64,000 bases of DNA from Paraburkholderia acidisoli (GCF_009789675.1 NZ_CP046913.1:620001-684000); one strand, 5' to 3'. Counted from the stretch's first letter, positions 20,925 through 29,626 are shown. The notes: generated by a model not told the origin, from the sequence alone. Numbers and translations: made by a program.

Positions 20925-21103
20925 GGGGCGGGGCGGTCGTGGGGGCGTGGCAGGCTGGCGCGCACGCGCTCAGCCGTAACCATAAGCCGCCACGCGCGCC
21001 GCCGCCATAGCCCGCGCGCTATGGCGAGCATCAGGTCGATATGCCCGGCGCGTATAACGCACGGCGTCGTGCGCGTGCCTCGGCAACTCGCGAGGCGGCG
21101 CGC

Positions 21104-21757
21104 TCAGTCTTCCACGGTCTTGAGAATGCCCGAAGGCAGCGTGCTGATGCGCTTGACTTCGCGCGACTCGAACCAGTTCGGACTGCGTGCGCAGTAGAGC
21201 AGCATCGGCAGCGCGTCCTCGCCCCAGAACAGCTGCTTGTTCATCCAGAACGTGGGCACGCCGAACACGCCCATCGCGATCGCGTCGTTGGTATTGCGGC
21301 GCAGTTGCGCGCGCACGCTCTCTTCTTCGATGATCGATTCGCCGTGCGCGATGCCCACGCGCTCGCACAACTGCTCGAAGCCTTCCTCGCTCGACGGGTC
21401 GCGGCCTTCGCGCCAGATGAAGCGGAAGATCTCGCGCACGCAGGCGAATTCGCCGCCCGCCGCGATGGCGAGCAGCATCGGCTTGATCGAATCGAACGGA
21501 TGCGCGGGCGGCATCTTGAACGGAATGCCCAGTTGTTCGGCGCGGAACAGCGCGTGCCGGTACGTGAAGATGCGCTTGGCCGGCACCGCCGCGCCGAGCG
21601 GCTGACCCCAATAGCGATACAGTTCCGTGAGCTGGACGGGCGTGGGCACGAAGTCGAAACCGGGCCACTTCTCGTGCTGTTCGAGCAACAGATACGAGAA
21701 CGGCGACACGAAGTCGTAGAACCAGGCGGGCTGGTTGGCGTCGATGCCGTCGATCAT
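21104..21757 (-). CDS. 2-hydroxychromene-2-carboxylate isomerase-like (DsbA/kappa-GST fold)
   Basis: 217 residues from ATG 21757, chosen for the strong GGAGGAAACC ribosome site. The frame opens 9 codons earlier. The DsbA-like thioredoxin fold is recognised by FYDFVSPFSYLLLEQ at the N-terminus, where Ser replaces the DsbA cysteines, and by GVFGVPTFWMNKQLFWGEDAL near the C-terminus. Relatives are glutathione-dependent isomerases of aromatic-ring degradation. No naphthalene-pathway genes are nearby, so the physiological substrate is open. Confidence 0.88.
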   Translation of the reverse strand: MIDGIDANQPAWFYDFVSPFSYLLLEQHEKWPGFDFVPTPVQLTELYRYWGQPLGAAVPAKRIFTYRHALFRAEQLGIPFKMPPAHPFDSIKPMLLAIAAGGEFACVREIFRFIWREGRDPSSEEGFEQLCERVGIAHGESIIEEESVRAQLRRNTNDAIAMGVFGVPTFWMNKQLFWGEDALPMLLYCARSPNWFESREVKRISTLPSGILKTVED

Positions 21758-21856
21758 GGTTTCCTCCGCTTTTTTACGCATCATGCGGGCCGTTCTTCGA
21801 GCGGCCCGTCATCGGTTCAAGATTCTTGTGCTTCGCTTGTGCTACTTCATGCGGCG

Positions 21857-23344
21857 TCAGCGCGTGCGCCCGTCCGGTCGTTCCGGCTGCGGGGTGTCGC
21901 TGCTGGCGGCCGCGTTCGGCTCGTTCTGCCGATCGTCGCGCGCTTCGTCTTTCGCTTTCTGCTTCGCTTCCTGCTTCGCCTCGTCCTTCGTCTCGTCGCC
22001 CGCTTCGCGCACCGCCGCGAGCCGCGCGCGCACGAAGCCGATATGTTCGCGCAACACGTAAAACTGGTCCGCGTAGGCGAGCGGCATCTTCATGCCGTTC
22101 ACCGATTCCTCGATCGAGTCGAGCTTGCGCACGAGCGCGCGCCGTTCGTCGGGCGAGGTATCGGCCATCACGCCGCGCTCGATGCCGATGAGCGCGCCGT
22201 ACCAGCGGTAGATGCGCGATTTTACCCGCCAGGCGTAGAGCGCAGGCACGAGACGCAAGCCCGGAATCAGCACCACGACGATCGGCACGATCAGCACGAT
22301 CAGGCGGTCGGCGAGACTCGCGAGCCAGAACGGCAGGATGCGGTAGAGAAAGCTCTTGCCCGACTTGTAGTAGCGCGCGGCGTCGTCGCTGATGGGGAAG
22401 TCCTGCGCGCGCGGCGCCGGGAATTCGCCCGCGTGCTGCAACAGCGACGAGCGGCCGTGCACTTCCTTCGCTGCTTCGATCAGCAGGTCGGAGAGCGCGG
22501 GATGCAGCGAGTCGCGCGCGACCAGCTCGGCCGTGGGCGCGATGATGTGCAGCGGCGTGGCGGGCAGGTTGCGGCCGAGGTCGAACGCGCCCATCGGCAT
22601 GGTGATGGCCGTGAGATACGGGAAGCGGCGCGCGTAGGCGTCGGCCTGGGTGAAGTCGAAGAAGCGCACGCCGGGCATGCGCAGCAGGCGGCCCATCACG
22701 GGCGGCTGCGCGGAGTCGCCCGCGAGAAACGCCGCGTCGATCTTGCCGGCCACGAGCGCGCGCGCGGCGTCGTCGCCGGACAGCGGCAGCAGTTTGGTCG
22801 CGCCGCCCGGCTCGATGCCGTTCGACTTCAGCAAGGCGAGCGCGAGCGCGCGCGTACCGCTGCCCTCCGCGCCGATGGCGAGCCGCATGCCTTCGAACTG
22901 CGAGAGCCGCGTGAGCGCGACGGGGTTGTGATAGAAGACCGCGAGCGGCACGTACGAGACGCTGCCGAGCGAAACGAGCCCGTCCGGCACCTTGCTGGCG
23001 AGCCCGTCCTGCACGAACGCGACATCCACATGGGCGGACGGATCGGAGAGCCGTTCGAGGTTCTGCGCCGAGCCTTCGGACTCGAGCACGACGAGCGTGA
23101 TGTTGTTGCGCGCGAGGATGCCCTTGTACTTCTGCGCGGCGTTCCAGAACGTACTGCCCTTGGGGCCCGCGCTCATGGTGAGCGTGTTGGGCGGCGCGGG
23201 CTGGATCAGGCGCACGGCGAGCCAGATGGCGGCGACGCTCACGAGCAGGATCGGGCCGAACGAGACCGCCAGGTCACGCCACGAAATCGCCACGAAACGC
23301 GCGACGAGACGGGGAGGAGGTTTGCGGCCGGTCGGGGACTTCAT
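21857..23344 (-). CDS. TAXI-family solute-binding protein, membrane-anchored
   Basis: 495 residues. An N-terminal membrane anchor (LAVSFGPILLVSVAAIWLAVRL) is followed by a TRAP/TAXI periplasmic binding domain with SAGPKGSTFWNAAQKYK, DVAFVQDGLA and GAEGSGTRALALALL. A second hydrophobic segment, LADRLIVLIVPIVVVLIPGL, precedes a cytoplasmic-like helical tail. The tail ends in a Lys/Glu/Ala repeat (DEAKQEAKQKAKDEA) encoded by 12-bp units at 21943-22002. No TRAP membrane subunits are adjacent, so this is an orphan binding protein, perhaps a sensor or partner of a distant permease. Confidence 0.85.
   Translation of the reverse strand: MKSPTGRKPPPRLVARFVAISWRDLAVSFGPILLVSVAAIWLAVRLIQPAPPNTLTMSAGPKGSTFWNAAQKYKGILARNNITLVVLESEGSAQNLERLSDPSAHVDVAFVQDGLASKVPDGLVSLGSVSYVPLAVFYHNPVALTRLSQFEGMRLAIGAEGSGTRALALALLKSNGIEPGGATKLLPLSGDDAARALVAGKIDAAFLAGDSAQPPVMGRLLRMPGVRFFDFTQADAYARRFPYLTAITMPMGAFDLGRNLPATPLHIIAPTAELVARDSLHPALSDLLIEAAKEVHGRSSLLQHAGEFPAPRAQDFPISDDAARYYKSGKSFLYRILPFWLASLADRLIVLIVPIVVVLIPGLRLVPALYAWRVKSRIYRWYGALIGIERGVMADTSPDERRALVRKLDSIEESVNGMKMPLAYADQFYVLREHIGFVRARLAAVREAGDETKDEAKQEAKQKAKDEARDDRQNEPNAAASSDTPQPERPDGRTR
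21943..22002. repeat. 12-bp tandem repeat inside the TAXI gene
   Basis: Five 12-bp units of the form CTTCCTGCTTCG, with decreasing similarity. They encode the charged helical tetrapeptide repeat (KQEA, KDEA) in the C-terminal tail. Confidence 0.75.
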
Positions 23345-24073
23345 CGGGGTAAAGCGGGCCTCGAAGGTTCCTGGGTGGACGCATGCCGCTTGCCCCGCCG
23401 CTCGACTTCGGCACTTGCTGAAGACGCATCGGTCGGTGGCCTGCGCCTGCGCGGGACATAGAGCGCCGATGGTACATGAGATTCGGCGCCGCGGCGGCGC
23501 GGGGTTCGCCCGGGTTGCGCGCCGCTTGTCCGCCGCTTGCCGCTCATCCGCGCGGCGTTTTCCCGCGCTTCCCGCCTTAAGCGCATGCGTGGCGCGCCTG
23601 CGCTAAACTCTTTGCGCTTGTCCGGAAGCCAGGCTAAATTGACGTTCGCCGGAACGCCCGGCGAGCCGTATCGGCATTGAGCTTCAGCCGCGATCCGGCC
23701 CGCGCCGGTGGTGCACCGGGACGGTGCTCGCGCAGGACATCGGCGTGTGAATAGTCTGACCAGTGCGGCGGTGTGGGCAACGAGCACCGCAAGCACAAAG
23801 AGCACCACGAGCAAAACCAGCATCAAAGCAGTTCGCAAGCAGGCTCAAGACCTGCCGGGACGCAACAAACGCGCGTCCCTCATCCTTGCCTCTCGCATAG
23901 GCGTGTCCAGACCCTGGCAGCGCTGTCCGCGCGCGCATGGCGCGTTGGGCGCGACCGCCATCGGTAGTCGTAACGAAACCGTCAGATCCCGACTGACATG
24001 CGGCCCTCGCGCCGCCTGGCAGCAGGAAAGGCGGTCCTATCAAGGCAACAACGCGAAGAAACAAGGAGAACAT
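23345..24073. promoter_or_regulatory. Long gap upstream of the BON-domain gene
   Basis: 729 bp with no gene I can support. A weak sigma-70-like pair, TTGCGC (23612-23617) and TAAATT (23635-23640), is 17 bp apart and would leave a leader of about 430 nt before the BON gene. A minus-strand frame of 165 codons starts at 23838 with a hydrophobic stretch but degenerates into low-complexity Arg-rich sequence and is not called. Confidence 0.35.
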
Positions 24074-24427
24074 ATGAAATCGGTCGCTATTCTCAAGACG
24101 CTGGGCTTGGCACTCGCCCTGACGGTGGCAGGCGGCGCGGCCTACGCGCAAGACAACTCGGCGAGCGCACCCGCCGCCACGGCATCGGCCAAGCCGGCGC
24201 CCACCGCGAAAAAGGCCGACCGCAAGCTCGGCTACACGGTCCGCAAGGCGCTGTCGAAGACGCAAGGCGTCGACGTGTCGAACATCACGGTGCGTTCGCG
24301 CGCCGGCGCGGTCACGCTGAGCGGCACGGTGCCGGATCAGGGTCAGATCGACAAGGCCGGCTCGGTCGCGCGAGGCGTGGCGGGCGTGAAGTCGGTCAGC
24401 AACAAGCTGACGGTCATGCAGCAATAA
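24074..24427 (+). CDS. Periplasmic BON-domain protein
   Basis: 117 residues. The start is fixed by AAGGAGA 5-11 bp before the ATG. A signal peptide (SVAILKTLGLALALTVAGGAAYA, cut near residue 25) and an Ala/Pro/Lys-rich linker precede one BON domain (residues about 50-117). In it, VDVSNITVRSRAGAVTLSGTVPD and VKSVSNKLTV show the usual conserved Gly and hydrophobic pattern. BON domains bind phospholipids or associate with the envelope; OsmY is the best-known relative. A strong terminator follows, so it is monocistronic. Confidence 0.9.
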   Translation: MKSVAILKTLGLALALTVAGGAAYAQDNSASAPAATASAKPAPTAKKADRKLGYTVRKALSKTQGVDVSNITVRSRAGAVTLSGTVPDQGQIDKAGSVARGVAGVKSVSNKLTVMQQ

Positions 24428-24759
24428 GTGGCACGGCGCGGTTGCGGCGGCGGTTTTATGCGCTTGCAGCACACGCCGTAAAGAAAAAGCCCCGGCGCGT
24501 CCGGGGCTTTTTTTCGTCGCTTCAAGGGCGCCGCGCATTGTCTTGCGCGCACGGGGTTTTGGCGCATCGGCCGCGAAGTCCTGCTGCGCGGGCGATTGCC
24601 CGGTTTGCCGCGAGCCTCATACGTTTTCCCGCAGGCTCACGCCGCGAAGAGATGTGGCGTGACACACAGTTTTTGCCTCGTAAGGGGTGTACCGTGGATG
24701 TTGCACGTGCGTCTGTCAGACACACGTAGGCTCCAATGGCCCGCTTGCAGGAAAACGCC
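24428..24759. promoter_or_regulatory. Gap with terminator and a 21-bp inverted repeat before the next gene
   Basis: About 330 bp. After the BON terminator, a near-perfect inverted repeat centred on 24716 (CGTG-C-GTCTG-T-CAGAC-A-CACG, 24706-24726) lies 34 bp before the next start codon. It could be an operator overlapping the promoter or a leader hairpin. Confidence 0.5.
24484..24514 (+). terminator. Rho-independent terminator after the BON gene
   Basis: AAAAA-GCCCCGG (stem 24489-24495), loop CGCGT, CCGGGGC (24501-24507), then a run of seven Ts. Confidence 0.93.
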
Positions 24760-25020
24760 ATGACCATCCATACCTATACCGACTTGCCTCTCGTCGATCG
24801 TGCCGCGTTCGAGCTTGCCTGCGCGCGTCACGGCTTTGCCCCGATCCACTTCGACGTCACCGGCGAACCCGATCCCAACGACCCCGAGCACGGCGAGTTT
24901 CTCATCGTGCGGCGCGGACAATGGGCGCAGGCGTATCGCATCGATCCGCGCGGCCAGTGGCTGCGGCAGTTCGAAGTCGACCTCAACGGCAAATTCTTTC
25001 GTCAGGCGCCGAGCGTGTGA
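24760..25020 (+). CDS. Small conserved-looking hypothetical protein
   Basis: 86 residues from ATG 24760 (GCAGGAAAAC upstream); an ATG 24 bp earlier is possible. The protein MTIHTYTDLPLVDRAAFELACARHGF continues with an acidic patch (DPNDPEHGEFLIV) and ends in a GQWLRQFEVDLNGKFF strand-like segment. Codon use is native. I do not recognise the family. Confidence 0.65.
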   Translation: MTIHTYTDLPLVDRAAFELACARHGFAPIHFDVTGEPDPNDPEHGEFLIVRRGQWAQAYRIDPRGQWLRQFEVDLNGKFFRQAPSV

Positions 25021-25109
25021 TTTTTTCGTCGATGCGGGATCGATGCGGATTCGCGCGCCACGGTGCCTGTCGATGCAAATCGACGTTCCTCGGCGCGAAT
25101 CGATTCGGC

Positions 25110-25129
25110 ATCGACGGATATCGACGGAT
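25110..25129. repeat. 10-bp direct repeat downstream of the TSUP gene
   Basis: ATCGACGGAT occurs twice head to tail. The whole 25021-25199 gap is enriched in ATCGA/TCGAT words, echoing the decamer array on the other side of the TSUP gene. Confidence 0.5.
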
Positions 25130-25199
25130 ATCCACGCCTGGCGACGTGAAGGATCGCGAATCGATCGTCGAGCCGCAGCCTGGCGACGTGTATCGATAC

Positions 25200-25988
25200 T
25201 CAGGCGATCACGAGCCGCGCGCCCACGAGCGTGAGCGTCGCGGCGAGCAACACGCGCAGCAGCCGTTCGGGCGCGCGTGAGGACAGCATGCTGCCGATCG
25301 CGATGCCGGGCAGCGAGCCGCACAGCAGCGACAGCAGCATGTGCCAGTCGATCGAACCGAGCAGCCAGTGGCCCGCGCCCGCGAGCAGGGTGAGGGGCAC
25401 GGCGTGCGCGACGTCCGAACCGACGATGCGCACCGTGGGCAGCGCGGGATAGAGCAGCAGCAGCACCGTCACGCCGATGGCGCCCGCGCCCACCGAGGTG
25501 AGCGACACCAGCACGCCCAGAATCGCGCCCGTGAGGATGGTGAAGAACAGCGTGCGCGCTTCACCGGTTTCATGCCGATGCCGCGAGGCGAAGGCCGCGA
25601 GTTGCGGCCGGAACATCAGCGCGACGGCCGTGATCAGCAGCGCGATGCCGAGCACCGCCTGGATCAGGTGCCCCGCGCGCGGCGTGTCCATGCCGTAGCG
25701 ATGCAGCAGGATCAGCGTGACGGTCGCGGCCGGCACGCTGCCCGTCGCGAGGCGCAGCGTCACGCGCCAGTCCACCGAACCCTTGAGACCGTGCACGAGC
25801 GTGCCCGCCGACTTGGTCGCGGCCGCGTAGAGCAGGTCGGTGCCCACGGCCGTGGCCGGATGCACGTTGAACACCAGCACGAGGATCGGCGTCATCAGCG
25901 AGCCGCCGCCCACGCCGGTCAAGCCGACCAGAAAGCCGACGAACAGGCCGGAGACGGAGTAAAGCCAATCGATATGGGGTAGGGACAT
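25200..25988 (-). CDS. TSUP (TauE/SafE) family permease
   Basis: 262 residues from ATG 25988. The frame runs further upstream, but the extension is encoded by the decamer repeat and is not credible. Two homologous halves of four helices each show the family's GLTGVGGGSLMTPIL and SLTSVGAGAIGVTVLLLLYP motifs. These proteins move sulfite, taurine-derived sulfonates or related anions. No sulfur-metabolism gene is adjacent, and the sulfide locus lies about 3 kb away. Start context is weak. Confidence 0.88.
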   Translation of the reverse strand: MSLPHIDWLYSVSGLFVGFLVGLTGVGGGSLMTPILVLVFNVHPATAVGTDLLYAAATKSAGTLVHGLKGSVDWRVTLRLATGSVPAATVTLILLHRYGMDTPRAGHLIQAVLGIALLITAVALMFRPQLAAFASRHRHETGEARTLFFTILTGAILGVLVSLTSVGAGAIGVTVLLLLYPALPTVRIVGSDVAHAVPLTLLAGAGHWLLGSIDWHMLLSLLCGSLPGIAIGSMLSSRAPERLLRVLLAATLTLVGARLVIA

Positions 25989-26010
25989 CGCGTGCCAGGT
26001 GACGGGGTCA

Positions 26011-26080
26011 AGCGGGAATCGAGTGCAATCAAGCGCAAGCAAGCGCAAGCAAGCGCAATCGACCGGAATCGAGCGCAATC
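26011..26080. repeat. Seven-copy 10-bp tandem repeat in the TSUP leader
   Basis: Seven contiguous decamers lie 23-92 bp upstream of the TSUP start, with consensus AAGCGCAATC; two adjacent units are identical. The period is close to one DNA helical turn, so every unit faces the same side of the helix. Confidence 0.85.
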
Positions 26081-26277
26081 GACGAAATCGGGTGTTCGAG
26101 CGGCCAGCGCTCTCGCCGTCGGCCCGCGAACGATGCGCGGCGGGTGAAGTGCGAACCCGCGCGCCGTAAGCGTCGCGTCAGGCTGGACAACGGCCCTGGC
26201 TGGCGGCGAAAATCCGCTATTGTCGCAAAACCGGCGGCCCAACGCAGGGTGCGGGCCGCCCATCACCCCAACCCGAC

Positions 26278-27171
26278 ATGAATCCCGGCATTCTCTACGC
26301 TTTCACGGCCTTCGTTCTCTGGGGCCTGTTTCCGGTCTACTTCAAGACGCTCCACCAGATTCCCGCGCTCGAAATGCTCGCGCACCGCATGGCGTGGTCG
26401 CTGCTGTTCGTGGTCGCGGTGCTGATCGCGCGCCGGCACTGGCGCTGGCTCGCCGCCACGTTGCGCGACCGGCGGGTGGTGCTGCGCTTCATCGGCAGCG
26501 CGGCGCTGCTTTCGGGCAACTGGGGCATCTATATCTGGGCCGTGAACGCGGGGCATATCGTCGAGGCGAGTCTCGGCTACTTCATCACGCCGCTCATCAA
26601 CGTGCTGTTCGGCTATGCGTTTCTCGGCGAGCGGTTGCGCCCGCTCCAGTGGCTGGCCGTGGCGATCGCGGCGGGGGCGGTGGCGTGGCTCACGTGGCAG
26701 AACGGCGCGCCGCCGTGGATCAGCCTCGCGCTCGCGGCGACCTTCGGCGGTTACGGGCTGATGCGCAAGACCGCGCAGTTGGGCGCGCTCGAAGGGCTCA
26801 CGCTCGAGACGCTGCTGCTGTTTCCGGTGGCGGTCGTGTATCTGTCGATCGACGCGCTCCTGGGCCAGAGCCACTTCTCGCAGGCGCCGACCGGCCTGCA
26901 AGTGCTGCTCGTGCTGTCCGGGCCGGTCACGGCCATTCCGCTGCTGCTGTTCGGCGCGGCCGCGCGGCGCATTCCCTTGTCGATGCTGGGGCTGATCCAG
27001 TACGTGACGCCCACGCTGCAACTGCTCACCGGGGTGGTGATCTACGGCGAGCCGTTCGGCGCGGTGCGCGCGATCGGCTATGGCGCGATCTGGATCGCGC
27101 TCGCGCTGTATTCGCTCGAAGGCGTGCGCAGCGTCGTGGCGGCCCGGGAGCGGCGAGTGGCGCACGGCTAG
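26278..27171 (+). CDS. rarD: RarD-type EamA permease
   Basis: 297 residues with ten hydrophobic helices. Typical RarD stretches are visible: YAFTAFVLWGLFPVYFKTL at the N-terminus, GNWGIYIWAVNAGHIVEASLGYFI, TFGGYGLMRKTAQLGALEG, and GLIQYVTPTLQLLTG. Relatives are linked to chloramphenicol sensitivity in Pseudomonas and are likely drug/metabolite exporters. The last codons and the stop fall inside a 14-bp tandem repeat, so the final residues (RRVAHG) are repeat-derived. A leader of about 290 bp separates it from the divergent TSUP gene. Confidence 0.93.
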   Translation: MNPGILYAFTAFVLWGLFPVYFKTLHQIPALEMLAHRMAWSLLFVVAVLIARRHWRWLAATLRDRRVVLRFIGSAALLSGNWGIYIWAVNAGHIVEASLGYFITPLINVLFGYAFLGERLRPLQWLAVAIAAGAVAWLTWQNGAPPWISLALAATFGGYGLMRKTAQLGALEGLTLETLLLFPVAVVYLSIDALLGQSHFSQAPTGLQVLLVLSGPVTAIPLLLFGAAARRIPLSMLGLIQYVTPTLQLLTGVVIYGEPFGAVRAIGYGAIWIALALYSLEGVRSVVAARERRVAHG

Positions 27172-27287
27172 TGGTGCGCGGCTAGTGGTGCGTGACGAGA
27201 GGTGCACGGCGAGTGGCGCACGGCGAGTGGTGCGTGGCGAGTGGTGCGTGGCGAGTGGCGCACGGCAAGCGGCGCACGGCGAGTGAC
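27153..27287. repeat. 14-bp tandem repeat array spanning the rarD stop codon
   Basis: Nine full units and a partial tenth of the form GCGAGTGGCGCACG / GCGAGTGGTGCGTG run without interruption; units 6 and 7 are identical. The rarD stop (27169-27171) falls in unit 2, whose GCTAG variant supplies the TAG. The period is not a multiple of three. Confidence 0.93.
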
Positions 27288-27429
27288 CGGATGCCTGACC
27301 GCCGACGAGCCGCTGTTATCGGCAAGCTCCGACATTCGTTGGCTCATCGGCCTGCTGCGCGGTAGGATGCGCGCTTAGGCAATCGACGCTGGCGCCAGCC
27401 AGCGCCACCGATCGTGGAGCGCCCAGCGC

Positions 27430-27810
27430 ATGAGTACCGACGCCGTTCATCGCTTCGAGGAAAGTTTCGCGCCGCGCATTGCCGCGACGCTCGCGCGCCA
27501 GTTCGGCGCGAACGTGCGCGTGGAAGTCGTGCCTTGCGAAGGCCGCGGCCATCCCACGCGCGTGCTGATCCGCGCCGCGCCCGAGAGCCCGCGCCATCCT
27601 TATGCGTACGCGCTCAACGTCGCGCTCACGTGGGACGTCGACGAAATCGAACGTTTGCTGGAGCCGGACGGCGAAGCGCGCTTCGTGCATTACCTCGACG
27701 CGCTCGAACGCAAGATTGCCGCATGGGAAACGGCGCGGCCCGTGGACTTTGCCTCGCGCACGCAAGCCGAGCCCGAAGTGCTGCTCGGCGGGCTCGACTT
27801 CGAAGGCTGA
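27430..27810 (+). CDS. Conserved hypothetical protein, possibly DUF5594
   Basis: 126 residues with no membrane segment. The N-terminal helix FEESFAPRIAATLARQFGA is followed by VRVEVVPCEGRGHPTRVLI, then YALNVALTWDVDEIERLL and the C-terminal GSQ-like block SRTQAEPEVLLGGLDFE. The pattern fits a small alpha/beta protein family found in Burkholderia, which I recall as DUF5594, but the name is from memory. GGAGC lies upstream of the ATG. Function unknown. Confidence 0.65.
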   Translation: MSTDAVHRFEESFAPRIAATLARQFGANVRVEVVPCEGRGHPTRVLIRAAPESPRHPYAYALNVALTWDVDEIERLLEPDGEARFVHYLDALERKIAAWETARPVDFASRTQAEPEVLLGGLDFEG

Positions 27811-27967
27811 AGCGCCGGTTTATCGGCGGAATCCAGCGGGCGATCGAGCGGCGCGATTCAGCGCGCGATTCACCACGCGGCTAACGCGGTCGGCGGCGCG
27901 ACTCACCGTGCAGCGAACCGCGCCACGCATCGACGTAACTCACCCGCGCAGGCACGCGCCGGCACGC

Positions 27968-29203
27968 TCAGCCGCGCGAGGCCCGCGTGAGCCACTCGCG
28001 GCCCTTGAGCATGCCCCACCAGTAAAAGCTCGGCAGCACCGTGGCTTTCAGGAACCACATGAGGCGGCGCGGTTGCGTGGGATCGAGCGGGAAGGTGGGC
28101 AGCAGCTTGCCGCCGTAGCCGAATTCCGCGAGCACCACCTTGCCTTTTTCCACCGTGAGCGGACACGAGCCATAGCCGTCGTAGCGATACGCGAGCGCTG
28201 CGCCCTGGCGCGCGGCCAGCAGGTTTTCGGCGACGATCACGGCCTGCTTGCGCGCCGCCGCGCCGGTCTTGGCGTTGGGCGCCGAGCACACGTCGCCGAG
28301 CGAGAACACGTTGGCGTGACGCGTGTGCTGGAGCGTCGCGTGATCGACTTCGCACCAGCCCGCGGCGTCGGCGAGCCCGCTTTCGGCGATGAAGCCGGGG
28401 GCCACTTGCGGCGGCACCGCGTGCAGCATGTCGAAGCGCTTCTGCACGCGCGCGACGTTGCCCGCCGCGTCTTTCACCTCGAACGTGGCGAGCTTCGCGG
28501 GACCGTCCACGGCGACGAGATTCGACGTGAACGCGAGCTTCGCTTTATAGCGCTCGACGTAGGCCATGAGCGGCGGCACGAAGGTCGCCACGCCGAACAG
28601 CGCCGCGCCCTGCAAGTTGAATTCGACCTCGATGTCCTTGAGCACGCCCGCGCGCAGCCAGTGATCGCACGCGAGATACATGGCTTTTTGCGGCGCGCCC
28701 GCGCATTTGATCGGCATGGCGGGCTGCGTGAAGAGCGCGGTGCCGCGCTTCGTTTGCTGCACGAGCTGCCACGTGTACGGCGCGAGATCGTAGCGATAAT
28801 TCGAGGTCACGCCGTTCTGCCCGAGCGTTTCGGCCAGACCCGCGATGCGCTCCCACGCGAGCCGCAACCCCGGCGCGACCACGAGCTGGCGATACGCGAC
28901 GCGCTCGCCGTTGGCCAGTACCACGACGTTTTCCGCGGTCTCGACGCGTACCGCCGCCGCGCGAATCCACTTCGCGCCCGCGGGCATCACGCTCGCCATC
29001 GGCCGGCGCGTTTTCTTCACGTCGAACGCGCCGCCGCCCACGAGCGTCCACGCGGGCTGATAGTCGTGATGTTCGCTGGGCTCGACAATGGCGATCTTCA
29101 GCCCCGGCGCGCGGCGCAGAAGACTCGACGTGACCGCAATGCCGGCCGTGCCGCCGCCGATCACGACGACGTCCCACGCTTGCTGGTTCTGCTGGTGTTG
29201 CAT
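27968..29203 (-). CDS. sqr: Sulfide:quinone oxidoreductase-like flavoprotein
   Basis: 411 residues from ATG 29203; a GTG at 29215 is an alternative start. The FAD dinucleotide motif VVVIGGGTAGIAV opens the protein. Cysteines match those of SQR of the mitochondrial type: IKCAGAPQKAMYLACD in the middle and YGSCPLTVEKGKVVLAEFGYGGK near the end. FSLGDVCSAPNAKTGAA is the second FAD-contact motif. It oxidises sulfide to sulfane sulfur and passes electrons to quinone. Its gene follows the ArsR-type regulator by 45 bp on the same strand, and a persulfide dioxygenase gene is divergent, which supports this assignment. Confidence 0.9.
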   Translation of the reverse strand: MQHQQNQQAWDVVVIGGGTAGIAVTSSLLRRAPGLKIAIVEPSEHHDYQPAWTLVGGGAFDVKKTRRPMASVMPAGAKWIRAAAVRVETAENVVVLANGERVAYRQLVVAPGLRLAWERIAGLAETLGQNGVTSNYRYDLAPYTWQLVQQTKRGTALFTQPAMPIKCAGAPQKAMYLACDHWLRAGVLKDIEVEFNLQGAALFGVATFVPPLMAYVERYKAKLAFTSNLVAVDGPAKLATFEVKDAAGNVARVQKRFDMLHAVPPQVAPGFIAESGLADAAGWCEVDHATLQHTRHANVFSLGDVCSAPNAKTGAAARKQAVIVAENLLAARQGAALAYRYDGYGSCPLTVEKGKVVLAEFGYGGKLLPTFPLDPTQPRRLMWFLKATVLPSFYWWGMLKGREWLTRASRG

Positions 29204-29248
29204 CGACTCGAACACTCCCGAAAAGAAAATTGAGCAGGGTGGGACGCG

Positions 29249-29626
29249 TCAGGCCTGGGGCGCCTGCGTGGCCGGTGCCGCTTGAGCTGCTTCTGCCGGT
29301 TGAGCCTTGAGGCGGCCGCAATAGAGGCTCGACAGCGTCTGCATGACCTGAATGACTTCGATGCTCGCGAGGCGGTAATAGATGTACTTGCCCTCGCGGC
29401 GCGTTTCGACGAGACCTTCCTCGCGCAGCACGCCCAGATGCTGCGACAGACTCGGCTGATGCACGCCCACGAGCGCCTCCAGTTCGCCCACGTTGCGCTC
29501 GCCCTCGACGAGCTGGCAGAGCAGCAGCAGGCGGTCTTCGTGCGCGAGCGCCTTGAGCAGCGCGCAGCACTTTTCGGCCGATTCGCGCAGCGCCGAAAGC
29601 GATTCAGGGGTGAGCGGTGAGTTCAT
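29249..29626 (-). CDS. bigR: ArsR-family regulator, BigR/SqrR-like persulfide sensor
   Basis: 125 residues from ATG 29626; an upstream in-frame ATG at 29677 lies in the operator-like region and is less likely. The winged helix is clear: LKALAHEDRLLLLCQLVEGERNVGELEAL, HQPSLSQHLGVLREEGLVETRREGKYIYYRL. The LLCQL cysteine and a later LYCGRL cysteine sit where the two redox cysteines of SqrR/BigR form a di- or polysulfide bond on persulfide exposure, which releases the DNA. An additional CC pair is present in the first helix. It is probably the repressor of both the sqr side and the divergent dioxygenase gene. Confidence 0.88.
   Translation of the reverse strand: MNSPLTPESLSALRESAEKCCALLKALAHEDRLLLLCQLVEGERNVGELEALVGVHQPSLSQHLGVLREEGLVETRREGKYIYYRLASIEVIQVMQTLSSLYCGRLKAQPAEAAQAAPATQAPQA

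Noticed and set aside
23341..23838. Minus-strand frame of 165 codons with a hydrophobic N-terminus
   Set aside because: After the first 30 residues it becomes Arg/Ser/Pro-rich low complexity, overlaps the TAXI start, and has no good ribosome site.
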